From: Brevinematales bacterium
GTDB taxonomy: Bacteria > Spirochaetota > Brevinematia > Brevinematales > GWF1-51-8
Assembly: GCA_013177895.1 (NCBI GenBank)
Contig: JABLXV010000004.1
Coordinates: forward strand, 66,496 to 130,495
Length of the DNA stretch: 64,000 nucleotides
Direction of reading: 5' to 3'
The position numbers and the translations under genes were made by a program. Shown piece after piece: positions 1 through 8,656 of this stretch. Every line of letters starts with the position of its first letter. Position 1 is the stretch's first letter. Below the pieces are notes generated by a model. It saw only the letters and a program-made list of their open reading frames with translations. It had not been told where the DNA came from and did no database searches.

Positions 1-39
1 AATATTTTAATTCTCAATAAATAAAAAGTTAAGATTGTG

Positions 40-1290
40 TTAATTATTCTTATATTCAAGAAAGAGGATTGTCATATCGTCGTTCTGCGGCTGTGTCGCC
101 CTGAATTTTTTTATATCCGCAAAAAGTTCTTTCTTTAAATTTTTTATATCGGTCTCTTTATACTTAATAAAATTCTCCCAGATTCTTTTTTCACCGTACT
201 CTTCGTTCTGGGGATTTGTCTGTTCGACAATACCGTCGGTAATTATCATCAGAATATCTCCGTCATGCAGAATCAACTTATCTGCCTGGGGTTCGAGGGG
301 TTGTATCCCCAGCGGCATATTCGACGAGTTTGTTGTCAATCGAAAAAGTTTTTTCTTTCGGTATAAATAAATATACGAATGCCCCATATCATAAAACACC
401 AGTTGTCCATGCTTCAAATCGAGATCGGCAAACACACCGGTAACGAATTTCTGGCTCTCATAGGAATTTTGGATATAATCGTTCACTTTTTTTATAAATT
501 GCGGCATTCCCTTATGAAAATCATATATTTCGAACATACCCGAAATACTGGTAGTTATCAACGATGCGGCGACCCCTTTACCGGATACGTCCGCGACGGT
601 GAATACCCAATGGCTTTCCTTATAATTCTTTATGTTATAATAATCTCCCCCAACGCCCTTCGCCATTTTCGAGGCTCCGAATATTTTAACTTGATCTGTT
701 TCATATAACAGTTCTTCCTTCACCAGACTCTGCTGCAGCATACGAGCAAGTGCAATATCCTTTTGGGTTATAGACGAAAGATACACCAGCATGTTTCTTG
801 AAGAAAATATTCCATAATACTTATTCCCGTTTTCCGTCAGCGCGTAATACATTTCCGTCTGTAATTTTATATCGTCGGACAATTCATCCGAGATCGAATA
901 GATGTTCCGTTCCTTATCGAATGACCGTACCGCCTCGACCACTTTCTCGACGGTTCTATGCTTCATCACATCGCGTCCGTAAGGTTTACTGAGAAGATCG
1001 AAGAGAGAACGTCGGTTGACTATCCCCAGGAATTCCAGATTATCATCCACCACACCGACCGCGAATAAGGATTTATAATGATCGAAGTCCCATGCCAAAT
1101 CTTCCACCAGCGCGTTCTTGGAAACATAATATGCGCTGCTGATTAATTTCGCTACGACCTCCCCATGTATCTTTGTGATCGCATTCTGTTTGATGACTTC
1201 CATGTGAGTCTTTTCATTTTGACCCTCATGCGCCTGCGCTTCCAACTGCTTCTGTTTATCAGCTTCTCTGGTTATCGCGTCCGAAGGCAT
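40..1290 (-). CDS. CBS-domain PP2C (SpoIIE/RsbU-type) serine phosphatase
   Basis: A predicted 416-residue cytoplasmic protein. A CBS-like region (about residues 25-150, with a VVDDNLEFLGIVNRR segment) is followed by a PP2C/SpoIIE phosphatase domain (about 180-416). The expected metal-ligand motifs are all visible: GGDYY, ADVSGKG (Asp at residue 234), ITDG and NDDMT. Such proteins dephosphorylate STAS anti-anti-sigma factors; the CBS region probably senses a nucleotide. I chose the ATG at 1290 because AAGGAG lies six bases upstream; a GTG at 1305 would put that ribosome site inside the gene. It is the apparently intact paralogue of the gene at 3797-4984. The target is not encoded next to it, but a STAS protein lies at 27798. 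Family is clear; the partner is inferred. Confidence 0.85.
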   Translation of the reverse strand: MPSDAITREADKQKQLEAQAHEGQNEKTHMEVIKQNAITKIHGEVVAKLISSAYYVSKNALVEDLAWDFDHYKSLFAVGVVDDNLEFLGIVNRRSLFDLLSKPYGRDVMKHRTVEKVVEAVRSFDKERNIYSISDELSDDIKLQTEMYYALTENGNKYYGIFSSRNMLVYLSSITQKDIALARMLQQSLVKEELLYETDQVKIFGASKMAKGVGGDYYNIKNYKESHWVFTVADVSGKGVAASLITTSISGMFEIYDFHKGMPQFIKKVNDYIQNSYESQKFVTGVFADLDLKHGQLVFYDMGHSYIYLYRKKKLFRLTTNSSNMPLGIQPLEPQADKLILHDGDILMIITDGIVEQTNPQNEEYGEKRIWENFIKYKETDIKNLKKELFADIKKFRATQPQNDDMTILFLEYKNN

Positions 1291-1412
1291 AATATTCTCC
1301 TTCACCTATCGTTTTCTATATAGTATCCGAGTTATCATAAAGGGTCTGTATAAACTGTTGATTATTAAACGATTAATTTTTGATTAATGTTACGGCGGGT
1401 TTATTGACTAAT

Positions 1413-1439
1413 AAAAAGGGGTTGTCTCTCGACAACCCC
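1413..1439 (-). terminator. Rho-independent terminator of the porin gene
   Basis: Read on the minus strand, a perfect 9-bp stem (GGGGTTGTC / GACAACCCC, 1418-1426 with 1431-1439) closes a four-base loop and is followed by a run of five T. It sits just after the porin stop codon at 1455, so it should end the pstS-porin transcript before the phosphatase gene. Confidence 0.85.
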
Positions 1440-1454
1440 GGTTAACTTATTTAC

Positions 1455-2540
1455 TTACTTTCCCGCATCGGGAACAACTGCCTCGACAGGTTTGACAGGT
1501 TCGGGTTTCTTATCGTCTTTCACTATTTCCATGCCGAACTTATACTCGGTCTGAATTTTAAGTTCGAGCTGATTACCGCCTGTAGCGGAAGTATTTTTAA
1601 CATACTTATCGCCGAAGTAGTAACCGAGCATCGGCTTGATTGTAAGGCCTTTTACGGGTTTGATACCAAAGCCGACAAAAAGCGTATTGTAGCTGTCGTT
1701 AGTGACGCTGGCCGATGTGTTGGGATTGACCATGTCGAACCGGACCATCGCGGATAATTCCGGCATGATGTCATAAGCGACCATCGCGGAAATAATGTCA
1801 CCGAGAACAAAATTGGTGGTAGCATAAGCCACTTTATCCAGAGCAATGTACTGTAAAAGTACGTTTAAGCCGGACACCTTGAGGTCCGCATATACCGCGA
1901 GAGCGGACGCGCTGGAGGTACCGCTTTCCTTGTCGTTATAACGGAAGGAAACGCCGGCCATCAGCATCTTGTCCATCGGCATGATATTGACATCGGCGAT
2001 AACCGCATAGGTCGGGTCGTCCTTGACGTTGAAATATTTATAGCCTTCGCCGTTCAGCATCTGAAGATGATAGTTCAGCATACCGCCAACGCTTCCGCTG
2101 ATACTGACCCCGAGGTCAGCCGACGCGGTAGGCGCGACTGAAGAATGCTGTTCGGTAGCATCTTTTACAGGCAACGGGTACTCCCAATAGGGAAGATTAC
2201 CGAAATAGGTTTTCTGCAGACCGGCGGTGATTACCAATTCGGGAGATATCTTCGCATCGACATAGGCATATTTCAGCATATACCAGAACGGCGCAGAGGT
2301 GGCACTCCAGTTAGCTAAATCGATTGTAAGACGGGCCTTGACGGCATCGCTGATCGAACCCTGGAAAGTGAGATACTGGCGGGAAATATTGAAACTGCCG
2401 CCCGTAGTTATATTCGCTTCCGAGTTAGTCAGGATAACCTTGTTGATATCCAACCACGTTAAACTTTCAATCTTCAACGAGGCGGCTTCAGTTACACCGA
2501 TCGCCGCAAACATAAGAACCGCTACTAATAATTTCTTCAT
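1455..2540 (-). CDS. Outer-membrane porin-like protein, probably phosphate-linked
   Basis: 361 residues with a signal peptide (MKKLLVAVLMFAAIGVTEA) and alternating hydrophobic/polar strands typical of a beta-barrel, including aromatic strand ends. The arrangement recalls the phosphate-selective porin O/P family, but I cannot confirm the match. It ends in a charged, Pro-rich tail (KPEPVKPVEAVVPDAGK). It starts with ATG after GAAGGAG, 30 bases downstream of pstS, and is followed by a strong terminator, so it is probably the second gene of a pstS-porin transcript. Context suggests diffusion of phosphate or other anions through the outer membrane to PstS. Barrel nature is fairly sure; substrate is inferred. 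Confidence 0.7.
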   Translation of the reverse strand: MKKLLVAVLMFAAIGVTEAASLKIESLTWLDINKVILTNSEANITTGGSFNISRQYLTFQGSISDAVKARLTIDLANWSATSAPFWYMLKYAYVDAKISPELVITAGLQKTYFGNLPYWEYPLPVKDATEQHSSVAPTASADLGVSISGSVGGMLNYHLQMLNGEGYKYFNVKDDPTYAVIADVNIMPMDKMLMAGVSFRYNDKESGTSSASALAVYADLKVSGLNVLLQYIALDKVAYATTNFVLGDIISAMVAYDIMPELSAMVRFDMVNPNTSASVTNDSYNTLFVGFGIKPVKGLTIKPMLGYYFGDKYVKNTSATGGNQLELKIQTEYKFGMEIVKDDKKPEPVKPVEAVVPDAGK

Positions 2541-2569
2541 GTTTCACTCCTTCGATTTTTTCTTATTGA

Positions 2570-3646
2570 TTACTTCATAACCGGCTGGCCGTTATAGGTC
2601 ACCGATTTCAGGAGAGTTTCGACCTTAGCGACAGCGCTGGCAGGAATAGGCGCGTAGTATAACGGTTTCGCAAGCGCCTGCCCGTCATGGGTCATCCACC
2701 AAATCATATCGACTAAAGCCTTAGCCTGTTCCATTGTACGCTTGTTGTAGTTCTGTTCCTGATAGAGCAGTATCCATGTGAAACTCGCGATCGGGTATCC
2801 GTTAGGAGACGCGGTATTCGCGATAGAGCAACGGGTATGATCGGGGATAGCGGTATCGCCCGCGGCTATAACGCCGTCGATAGAAGGCAGGATATAATTA
2901 CCGCTCTGGTTGCGGACTGCCGCGTATGCGAATCCGCCGTTCTCTGCATAGGAAAGCTCCATATAACCGATAGCGCCCTCGGTCTTATCCACTTCAGCCG
3001 CGACGCCGGGATTTCCCTGCCCGCCCTTACCGGTCTTCCATGCAACATCTTTCGCGCCCTTACCCATCGTTTCAAACCACTTAGGAGCGGCCTTTGCGAG
3101 ATAATCGGTGAACGCGAAGGTCGTACCGGAGGAGTCGTTGCGGTGAACCACTACGATATCCATGTCGGGAAGTTTGACACCCGGATTCAACCCCGCGATA
3201 CGAGCATCGTTCCACTTGGTGATTTTTCCCATGAAAATATCGGCGATCACTTCAGGAGTCATATTCAGCGGCTTGTCCTTAGTAAGACCGGCGCCCTTGA
3301 GGTTATAAGCTATCGCGATAGCTCCGATACAAGTGGGAATGTGGATAAGCTCAGTACCGTTATGGTCGGCTTTGAACTTAGCGGCATCCTCATCGCTGAA
3401 CGGGTTATCGCTCGCGCCGAATTCAAGGGTCATCTGGGAGATACCCTTCTGACCCGCGCCGGAACCGAGGCCCTGGTAGTTTACCTCGACGCCGGAAATC
3501 TGCTTGTACTTAGCGAACATCGCATCATAGAGCTCTTTAGGGAACGTCGCCCCACCGCCTATAATTTTCGATACTGCCGCGTTGTTTCCGCAGCCCGCTA
3601 ATGCAAACACAAACACAGAAGACAGTAATAGAATCAGCTTTTTCAT
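2570..3646 (-). CDS. pstS: Phosphate ABC transporter substrate-binding protein
   Basis: 358-residue periplasmic phosphate receptor of the PstSCAB transporter. It has a lipoprotein-type signal (FALAGC, Cys about residue 19), the GGGATFP motif, FGASDNPFSDED and HRNDSSGTTFAFTDYL. In Escherichia coli PstS the Thr, Ser, Asp, Arg and SGTT residues of these motifs hold phosphate. Length is usual. The gene is preceded by GGGAGG and a 150-base leader with a possible Pho-box-like repeat (3730-3746). PstC, PstA, PstB and PhoU are not in the window, so the permease must lie elsewhere. The porin-like gene follows at once, and PhoR-PhoB lie just upstream on the same strand. Confidence 0.95.
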   Translation of the reverse strand: MKKLILLLSSVFVFALAGCGNNAAVSKIIGGGATFPKELYDAMFAKYKQISGVEVNYQGLGSGAGQKGISQMTLEFGASDNPFSDEDAAKFKADHNGTELIHIPTCIGAIAIAYNLKGAGLTKDKPLNMTPEVIADIFMGKITKWNDARIAGLNPGVKLPDMDIVVVHRNDSSGTTFAFTDYLAKAAPKWFETMGKGAKDVAWKTGKGGQGNPGVAAEVDKTEGAIGYMELSYAENGGFAYAAVRNQSGNYILPSIDGVIAAGDTAIPDHTRCSIANTASPNGYPIASFTWILLYQEQNYNKRTMEQAKALVDMIWWMTHDGQALAKPLYYAPIPASAVAKVETLLKSVTYNGQPVMK

Positions 3647-3729
3647 ACTAACCTCCCTAGGTTATATTTATTGTCATTTTTTATGACGGTAAATGATAAA
3701 AAAGGAAAGTGAATAGCCGATAAGGATTC

Positions 3730-3746
3730 TGTTAATTTTTCATTAA
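3730..3746 (-). promoter_or_regulatory. Possible Pho-box-like repeat upstream of pstS
   Basis: On the minus strand TTAATG and TTAACA start 11 bases apart, the spacing of PhoP/PhoB half-sites; TTAACA fits the Bacillus TT(A/T/C)ACA half-site. Only two good half-sites are visible. The same bases form an inverted repeat GTTAAT-N5-ATTAAC. Suggestive only. Confidence 0.3.
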
Positions 3747-3796
3747 CTTTTCAAAGATTAGTAAAAACAGATGTGATGCTGCTGATAGAGAAAGCG

Positions 3797-4984
3797 TTAT
3801 TCGACCTTGAGGATCAGGAGACTCATATCGTCGTCCTGAGGCTGAACCCCGCGGAATGCGGTAACCGCCTTATATACGGCTTCGCGAATCTTATCGGGCG
3901 ATTCCGGGGCATGCTCGGTGACCACGCGGCAGAAACGTTCCACAGTATACTCGTCGCCGGAAGGATCGGTCTGTTCGATAATACCGTCCGTCATAATAAA
4001 AAGGATATCGCCGGGTTCTAGCTGAATAGATTCCGGCTCGGAGACGACATCTTCCATGATACCCAGCGGCATATTGGAACGCGAGGACTTCAGGTGGAAG
4101 AGCTTCCCGCCGCGGAATACATAGATAAACGTATGCCCGAGGTCGAAGTAGAACAATTTATTGGTACTCTGATCGAAGTCCGCGATAATCGCGGTGGCGA
4201 ACTTCTGGCTCTCGAACGCGCGGCAGATGAAGTTATTCAGCCCGAGCAGAAATTTTTTAAACCCGTACGCCGGATCGAATACATCGAAAAGCGCGGCGAT
4301 ACTGGATGTCATTACCGACGCCGCAAGACCTTTACCGGATACGTTAAAGATGCCGAAAAGCCAGTGATTTAATGCATAGTTCTTTGTCTGGAAATAGTCG
4401 CCGCCGCCGCTCTTGGAAATCACGGTAGACGCCTCGAGGGTAAAACCGTCGCCGTTAATCAGGCCGGTCCGGTTGAGAATCAGGTTTTCCTGTATAGAAA
4501 CAGCGAGGCCGATGTCCTTTTGCGAAATCGCGGAAAGGTAGGTCAGGATATCCATCGAGTTGAGGATACCGTAAAAAGTCTCGTCGTCAAATAGCAGAAC
4601 GAAATAATAGATCATATTGATCTGGAGTTCGCGACGGACCTTTTGGGATAAAGAGAAAATATCCATGAAGAGCGAGAAAGTGGGAACTTTTTCGGCGATT
4701 TCGCCGGATGTTTTTTCGAGTATGTTTTTATCGCCGTCGGGGAGATATAACGCGTCAATCAGTTTCTTACGTGTGATAATACCGACGCATTTCTCATCGT
4801 CGTCAACCACCGCAACCGCCTCGAGTTCCTCGAGAGGTTTAATCTTCATCGCCAGATCGGAGACCGACAGATCTTTATGAACATAATTATTTAAACGCGT
4901 TAATTTAGAAGCAACTTCGCCTCTTTCAGCGATTTTCTCCCTGAGCATTAAGACATCAACTTCCCCCATTATCTCATTACCCAT
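3797..4984 (-). CDS. CBS-domain PP2C-type phosphatase paralogue with an altered metal ligand
   Basis: 395 residues with the same plan as the protein at 40-1290: CBS-like region (about 35-150), then PP2C/SpoIIE domain (about 165-395). GGGDYF, MTDGIIEQTDP and QDDDMSLL are present, but the ADVSGKG motif reads FNVSGKG: the metal-binding Asp is Asn at residue 214 (AAC, bases 4343-4345). Activity could be lost or metal-dependent in a different way. Start ATG at 4984 has AGGAG at good spacing. It lies between pstS and phoR on the same strand, about 60 bases from phoR. Possible roles are an inactive regulator, a dominant competitor of the intact paralogue, or a phosphatase with weakened metal binding. 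Confidence 0.85.
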   Translation of the reverse strand: MGNEIMGEVDVLMLREKIAERGEVASKLTRLNNYVHKDLSVSDLAMKIKPLEELEAVAVVDDDEKCVGIITRKKLIDALYLPDGDKNILEKTSGEIAEKVPTFSLFMDIFSLSQKVRRELQINMIYYFVLLFDDETFYGILNSMDILTYLSAISQKDIGLAVSIQENLILNRTGLINGDGFTLEASTVISKSGGGDYFQTKNYALNHWLFGIFNVSGKGLAASVMTSSIAALFDVFDPAYGFKKFLLGLNNFICRAFESQKFATAIIADFDQSTNKLFYFDLGHTFIYVFRGGKLFHLKSSRSNMPLGIMEDVVSEPESIQLEPGDILFIMTDGIIEQTDPSGDEYTVERFCRVVTEHAPESPDKIREAVYKAVTAFRGVQPQDDDMSLLILKVE

Positions 4985-5047
4985 TATTTTCTCCTATTTG
5001 ATTCCGGCATTATATCTTACCATAACTGTAAAGAAAAAACAAATCTT

Positions 5048-6769
5048 TTAACCGTGTTTAATCGGTAAAAATACCGTAATCGCCGTCCCCACGCCCAATT
5101 CGCTCTCCACCAGCACCTCTCCGATATGAAGCTGAACGATTTTTTTTACAATCGAAAGCCCCAGACCGGTTCCGCCCAGAGAGCGGGAACGGGATTTATC
5201 CACTACATAAAATCTTTCGAATATCCGGGGCAAATGCTCCTTAGGAATCCCGATACCGGTATCCCGTACGGTCACTGAGACATTATCTCCCTGCCGCTCA
5301 ATCCCGATAGTTATCGCCCCTTTTTCCGTGTACTTGATGGCGTTATCGATCAGGTTAATAAAAACCTTTTCCAATTGGAATCGATCCGCGTCAATCGTGA
5401 TATCCTTTTTTGCGTCAATCGTGAAGGCCAGTTTCTTTTCTTTTATTCTTTTTTCGAATATACTCGTCAAATCCTTTAATGTTTTTAGAAGCGAAACTTT
5501 TTCATAATCGATTACACCGGAATTCTCAAGATCGGAATAGACCAGCAGATCGCCGACAATTTCCGACAACCGGTTCGTATTCCGTTCGATGATATCGAGA
5601 TAACGTTTCTTCTCCGGATTCTTTTCTTCCATCTTGAGGGTCTCGATAAACCCTTTGATAGACGTGAGGGGGGTTTTCAATTCGTGCGAAACGCTGTCGA
5701 TCAGGCTCTTCTTAAAATTTTCCGCGGCTTTTAAGTCGGAAATATTCGAAAGTATCAGAATTATATGATTCTTTAACGGCGACATCACGCCGGAAAAGAG
5801 ATAAATTTCACGCTCCAATTCCAGTTCCCGGATGATGCCGTGTTTCTCAGAACGTATCTTTTTTATCACATTATCCAGCTCGTTATCGCGGATATACTCC
5901 CAGTACGGCGACCCGACAGGATCCTTCGCCCTCGCCATCTTACAAAAACTCTCGTTCGAGAAAACAATCCTGTCGTGCTCGTCGATCACCCATAATGCGC
6001 CCTGCAAGGTGTACATGATAGTTTTCAGTTCGTCGCGTTCCTCGTTCAGTTCGCGGAAAAGGTCGTCCATCTGCGTCGTCATATCGTTAAAATTATCCGC
6101 GAGCGCCTTAAACTCGTCGTCTGTCTTGAAAAGCACCCGCACCCTAAAATTCCCGTTAGCGACTTCTTTTGTCGCGTTGAGCAAATGATAGATCGGCACG
6201 GAAAAACCCCGTGACAGCAGGATAGTCAGGATAAGCGAAAGCACCAGGAGAAGTACGCCGAATGCCAGAAGCTGGGTAAACATTTCGCCGAGCAAAGCAT
6301 TCTCTCCGCTTGCGTAGGAAAATATCTGTATCATATAGACGACGGAGCCGTACTTAATAACCGGGATGGTCACCGATAAAACAGTGCGCTTGAGTTCTTC
6401 GTTATAAAGCGTGTCCTCGGAGATTTTACCGAGGGAAGCTATCTGGAAGCCCTGCTGATTGCTGATGACAAGCGTTTTATCGTTCATCCCGTCGAGAACC
6501 TTACCGCTTTTATCGGCAACCGTGATTTTAAAGCCCGGTATGAGCGCGAAGCGTTCGAAAATTTTACGGGCGTCGTCGAAACGGGATTCCAGAAGCGGAG
6601 CCGCGATTTCAGACTTCAGTAATCCGCCGAATTTTTTTATGTACTCGAACGATACGGTTTTATAGAACGAATTGAGAAATGACTGGGCTATTATTTGATT
6701 GATGATAAGAAGAACAAGAATCATCAGGAAAAAACCTGAAAATATCTTGATGAATATTTTTTTCTTCAT
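5048..6769 (-). CDS. phoR: PhoR-type membrane sensor histidine kinase
   Basis: 573 residues. Two membrane segments (about 7-29 and 165-187) flank an extracytoplasmic sensor of about 135 residues. Then come HAMP (about 188-240), a PAS domain (about 245-345), the H-box SVSHELKTPL with phospho-acceptor His362, the N-box (NLIDNAIKYT) and G-boxes (DTGIGIP, GGTGLGLSI). Its start overlaps the phoB stop by four bases, so the two are translationally coupled. The HAMP-PAS-kinase order and the neighbouring pstS support a phosphate-starvation role, though the large sensor domain is longer than in E. coli PhoR and may detect something else. Confidence 0.85.
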   Translation of the reverse strand: MKKKIFIKIFSGFFLMILVLLIINQIIAQSFLNSFYKTVSFEYIKKFGGLLKSEIAAPLLESRFDDARKIFERFALIPGFKITVADKSGKVLDGMNDKTLVISNQQGFQIASLGKISEDTLYNEELKRTVLSVTIPVIKYGSVVYMIQIFSYASGENALLGEMFTQLLAFGVLLLVLSLILTILLSRGFSVPIYHLLNATKEVANGNFRVRVLFKTDDEFKALADNFNDMTTQMDDLFRELNEERDELKTIMYTLQGALWVIDEHDRIVFSNESFCKMARAKDPVGSPYWEYIRDNELDNVIKKIRSEKHGIIRELELEREIYLFSGVMSPLKNHIILILSNISDLKAAENFKKSLIDSVSHELKTPLTSIKGFIETLKMEEKNPEKKRYLDIIERNTNRLSEIVGDLLVYSDLENSGVIDYEKVSLLKTLKDLTSIFEKRIKEKKLAFTIDAKKDITIDADRFQLEKVFINLIDNAIKYTEKGAITIGIERQGDNVSVTVRDTGIGIPKEHLPRIFERFYVVDKSRSRSLGGTGLGLSIVKKIVQLHIGEVLVESELGVGTAITVFLPIKHG

Positions 6770-7446
6770 GTCTCGATTTTGTAGCCGACACCGCGGATAT
6801 TCTTGATCAGGTCTCCCGCGGGCCCTAGTTTTTCACGGAGGTGACGGATATGCACATCGATAGTCCTATCGATTACCATCTTTTCATTGCCCCAGAGAAA
6901 ATTCAGTATCTGCTCGCGGGAAAACACCCACCCCAATTTTTCCGATAAAATTGAAAGTATTTTAAATTCTGTAGAGGTGAGATCGATTCTCGTTCCGTCA
7001 ACCTCCACTTCATAACGCTGGAGATCGATCGTAATATTCCCGATCACCCGCTTACTTTCATCCTTCTTGGGAGCCGCCCTTCGGAGTATAGCTTTGACGC
7101 GCGCGGTAAACTCCTTGGGAGAGAACGGTTTCGTGATATAATCGTCCGCGCCGAGTTCCAGCCCGAGTACCTTATCGATCTCATCCCCGCGAGCGGTCAG
7201 CATAACGACAGGGATATTGATATACCGCTCGTCTTTTTTCAATTCCTTCAGTATATCGAATCCGTCGCTATCGGGCAGCATCAGGTCGAGGATAATCAGC
7301 GAGGGATTCGCTTTCTTCAATCCCTCGTAGAAACCCACAACCGACGTATAGCCTTTTACCGAAAATCCCGATTTACTCAGGTGCAGTGTCACCAGTTCCA
7401 GGATATCCGGTTCGTCGTCAAGGACGATGATCTGTTTTTCCGCCAT
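6766..7446 (-). CDS. phoB: PhoB-type response regulator (OmpR family)
   Basis: 226 residues, the usual length: receiver domain (1-120, acid pocket DDEP, phospho-acceptor Asp54 in IILDLMLP, Lys in TKPFSPKE) and winged-helix DNA-binding domain (about 130-226, ending IRGVGYKIE). An open frame runs upstream to a TTG at 7536, but family alignment (MAEKQIIVLDDEP), a possible promoter at 7475-7503 and the usual length all favour the ATG at 7446. It is the first gene of phoB-phoR and should activate phosphate-starvation genes, plausibly including pstS here. Confidence 0.88.
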   Translation of the reverse strand: MAEKQIIVLDDEPDILELVTLHLSKSGFSVKGYTSVVGFYEGLKKANPSLIILDLMLPDSDGFDILKELKKDERYINIPVVMLTARGDEIDKVLGLELGADDYITKPFSPKEFTARVKAILRRAAPKKDESKRVIGNITIDLQRYEVEVDGTRIDLTSTEFKILSILSEKLGWVFSREQILNFLWGNEKMVIDRTIDVHIRHLREKLGPAGDLIKNIRGVGYKIET

Positions 7447-7474
7447 TTCTATCCCGCTTAGTTTTATGGTATCC

Positions 7475-7503
7475 ATGCTAACGGAAATACCCGCCGGTGT
7501 CAA
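7475..7503 (-). promoter_or_regulatory. Possible promoter of phoB-phoR
   Basis: TTGACA, a 17-base spacer and TAGCAT on the minus strand. The start point would fall near 7468, just before the ATG at 7446, and inside the upstream open frame, which argues against the longer PhoB start. Confidence 0.45.
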
Positions 7504-7532
7504 GAAACAGGGGCGTCGATTTCCGCATTCGA

Positions 7533-8072
7533 TCAATCCTGATAATTCTGGTATTTCTTGAGCGTGTCCATCGCCTCCGACAACTGCTGCGCGTAGGTCT
7601 TCTTATTATGCGGGGCGAACTGGAGTATAGGTCTCGACACGATCGAAAATGTCACATCAGTCCGGGGGGATTTCCAATGGTGGATTTTCCCGCCCTGCAT
7701 CTCTTCTGCGTTCCCGTACTCTTCGGTGTAATAATCGATAACCGTCTGGAAATAGGATGCATAGTCGTTCTTATTTTTGATATCCGGGAAACGGTATTGC
7801 GCGGCGTAGAGCCCCCTGAAGCTGAACCAATATTCGATAAAAACCTTCTGCCCTAAAAATTCGTCGGTATACGTCAGGTAATAGGTGTTGGCGTCCAGAT
7901 TGGTCTGGTTGATCCCGCCGTAGTCGATGATATTTTCCGCGATCAACTCGGCCTTCTCGCTTTTCATCACCTCAGTCCGGGACATGCCCCATCCCGCGTT
8001 CCTGATATCCGGGACATTCGCGCACCCTGCGAATAACAGTATAAAAATGGATGAGGGGAAATACTTTTTCAT
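7533..8072 (-). CDS. Lipoprotein of unknown function
   Basis: 179 residues beginning with a lipoprotein signal (FILLFAGC, Cys about 17). The mature part starts with WGMSRTEVMKSE, like a repeat seen in small secreted proteins that follow 'WGMS..EV' patterns, and continues with beta-rich sequence. I do not recognise a family. AGGAGG precedes the ATG. It lies directly upstream of phoB on the same strand, so it could be cotranscribed, but phoB seems to have its own promoter. Confidence 0.7.
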   Translation of the reverse strand: MKKYFPSSIFILLFAGCANVPDIRNAGWGMSRTEVMKSEKAELIAENIIDYGGINQTNLDANTYYLTYTDEFLGQKVFIEYWFSFRGLYAAQYRFPDIKNKNDYASYFQTVIDYYTEEYGNAEEMQGGKIHHWKSPRTDVTFSIVSRPILQFAPHNKKTYAQQLSEAMDTLKKYQNYQD

Positions 8073-8179
8073 TTCTGCCTCCTATCGTTCCGGTGATATT
8101 ATAACTATTTTAAATGGCGAAAGTAAAGGAATTCTCAACGTTTTTTCGGATGTTCCGATTTAGATAACGGCAGGTACGT

Positions 8180-8656
8180 ATGAATAGAATAAAGAATCCA
8201 TGGATCGATACCCCTGATTATCACTGCTTCGGGTGCGCGCCGGGTAACGATCAGGGGCTGCGGATGGAGTTCCTCACCGACGGGCGCGATATCGTATGCG
8301 AATGGAATCCCCTAGCCGCGTTCGAGGGCGAGGGCGGCATCCTTCACGGGGGTGTGCAGGCGGCGCTGATCGACGAGATCGCGAACTGGTATATCCAGGT
8401 TTACTGCGGGACTGTTGGCGCGACCGTCACCCTGAATATCCGTTACCTCCAACCGGTATCGATCACCAAGGGCGCGATTACCCTGCGGGCATCGTTCAAG
8501 AAGAAACGTAAAAATATCATCACAGTCTACGTCGAGCTGAAAAGCTCCGCCGGAACCCTATGCACGACCGCCGACGCGGATTTTTTCACTGTTTCGCCGG
8601 AACTTGCAAGAACCGATTACGGGTATCCCGGGACGGACGCGTACACGGAGAAATAA
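8180..8656 (+). CDS. PaaI-type hotdog-fold thioesterase
   Basis: 158 residues. The hotdog signature is clear: FGCAPGNDQGL near the N-terminus, GGILHGGVQAALIDEIANW (HGG loop and acidic helix residue), then NIRYLQPV and strands ending in CTTADADFF. Members hydrolyse acyl-CoA thioesters; the substrate cannot be read from sequence. The ribosome site is weak (CAGG). Its stop codon abuts the stop of the convergent CotH-like gene with no base between. It diverges from the lipoprotein gene at 7533. Confidence 0.82.
   Translation: MNRIKNPWIDTPDYHCFGCAPGNDQGLRMEFLTDGRDIVCEWNPLAAFEGEGGILHGGVQAALIDEIANWYIQVYCGTVGATVTLNIRYLQPVSITKGAITLRASFKKKRKNIITVYVELKSSAGTLCTTADADFFTVSPELARTDYGYPGTDAYTEK

Noticed and set aside
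7446-7536. Longer PhoB start at a TTG
   Set aside because: The extra residues have no family match, and a promoter and usual length favour the ATG at 7446.
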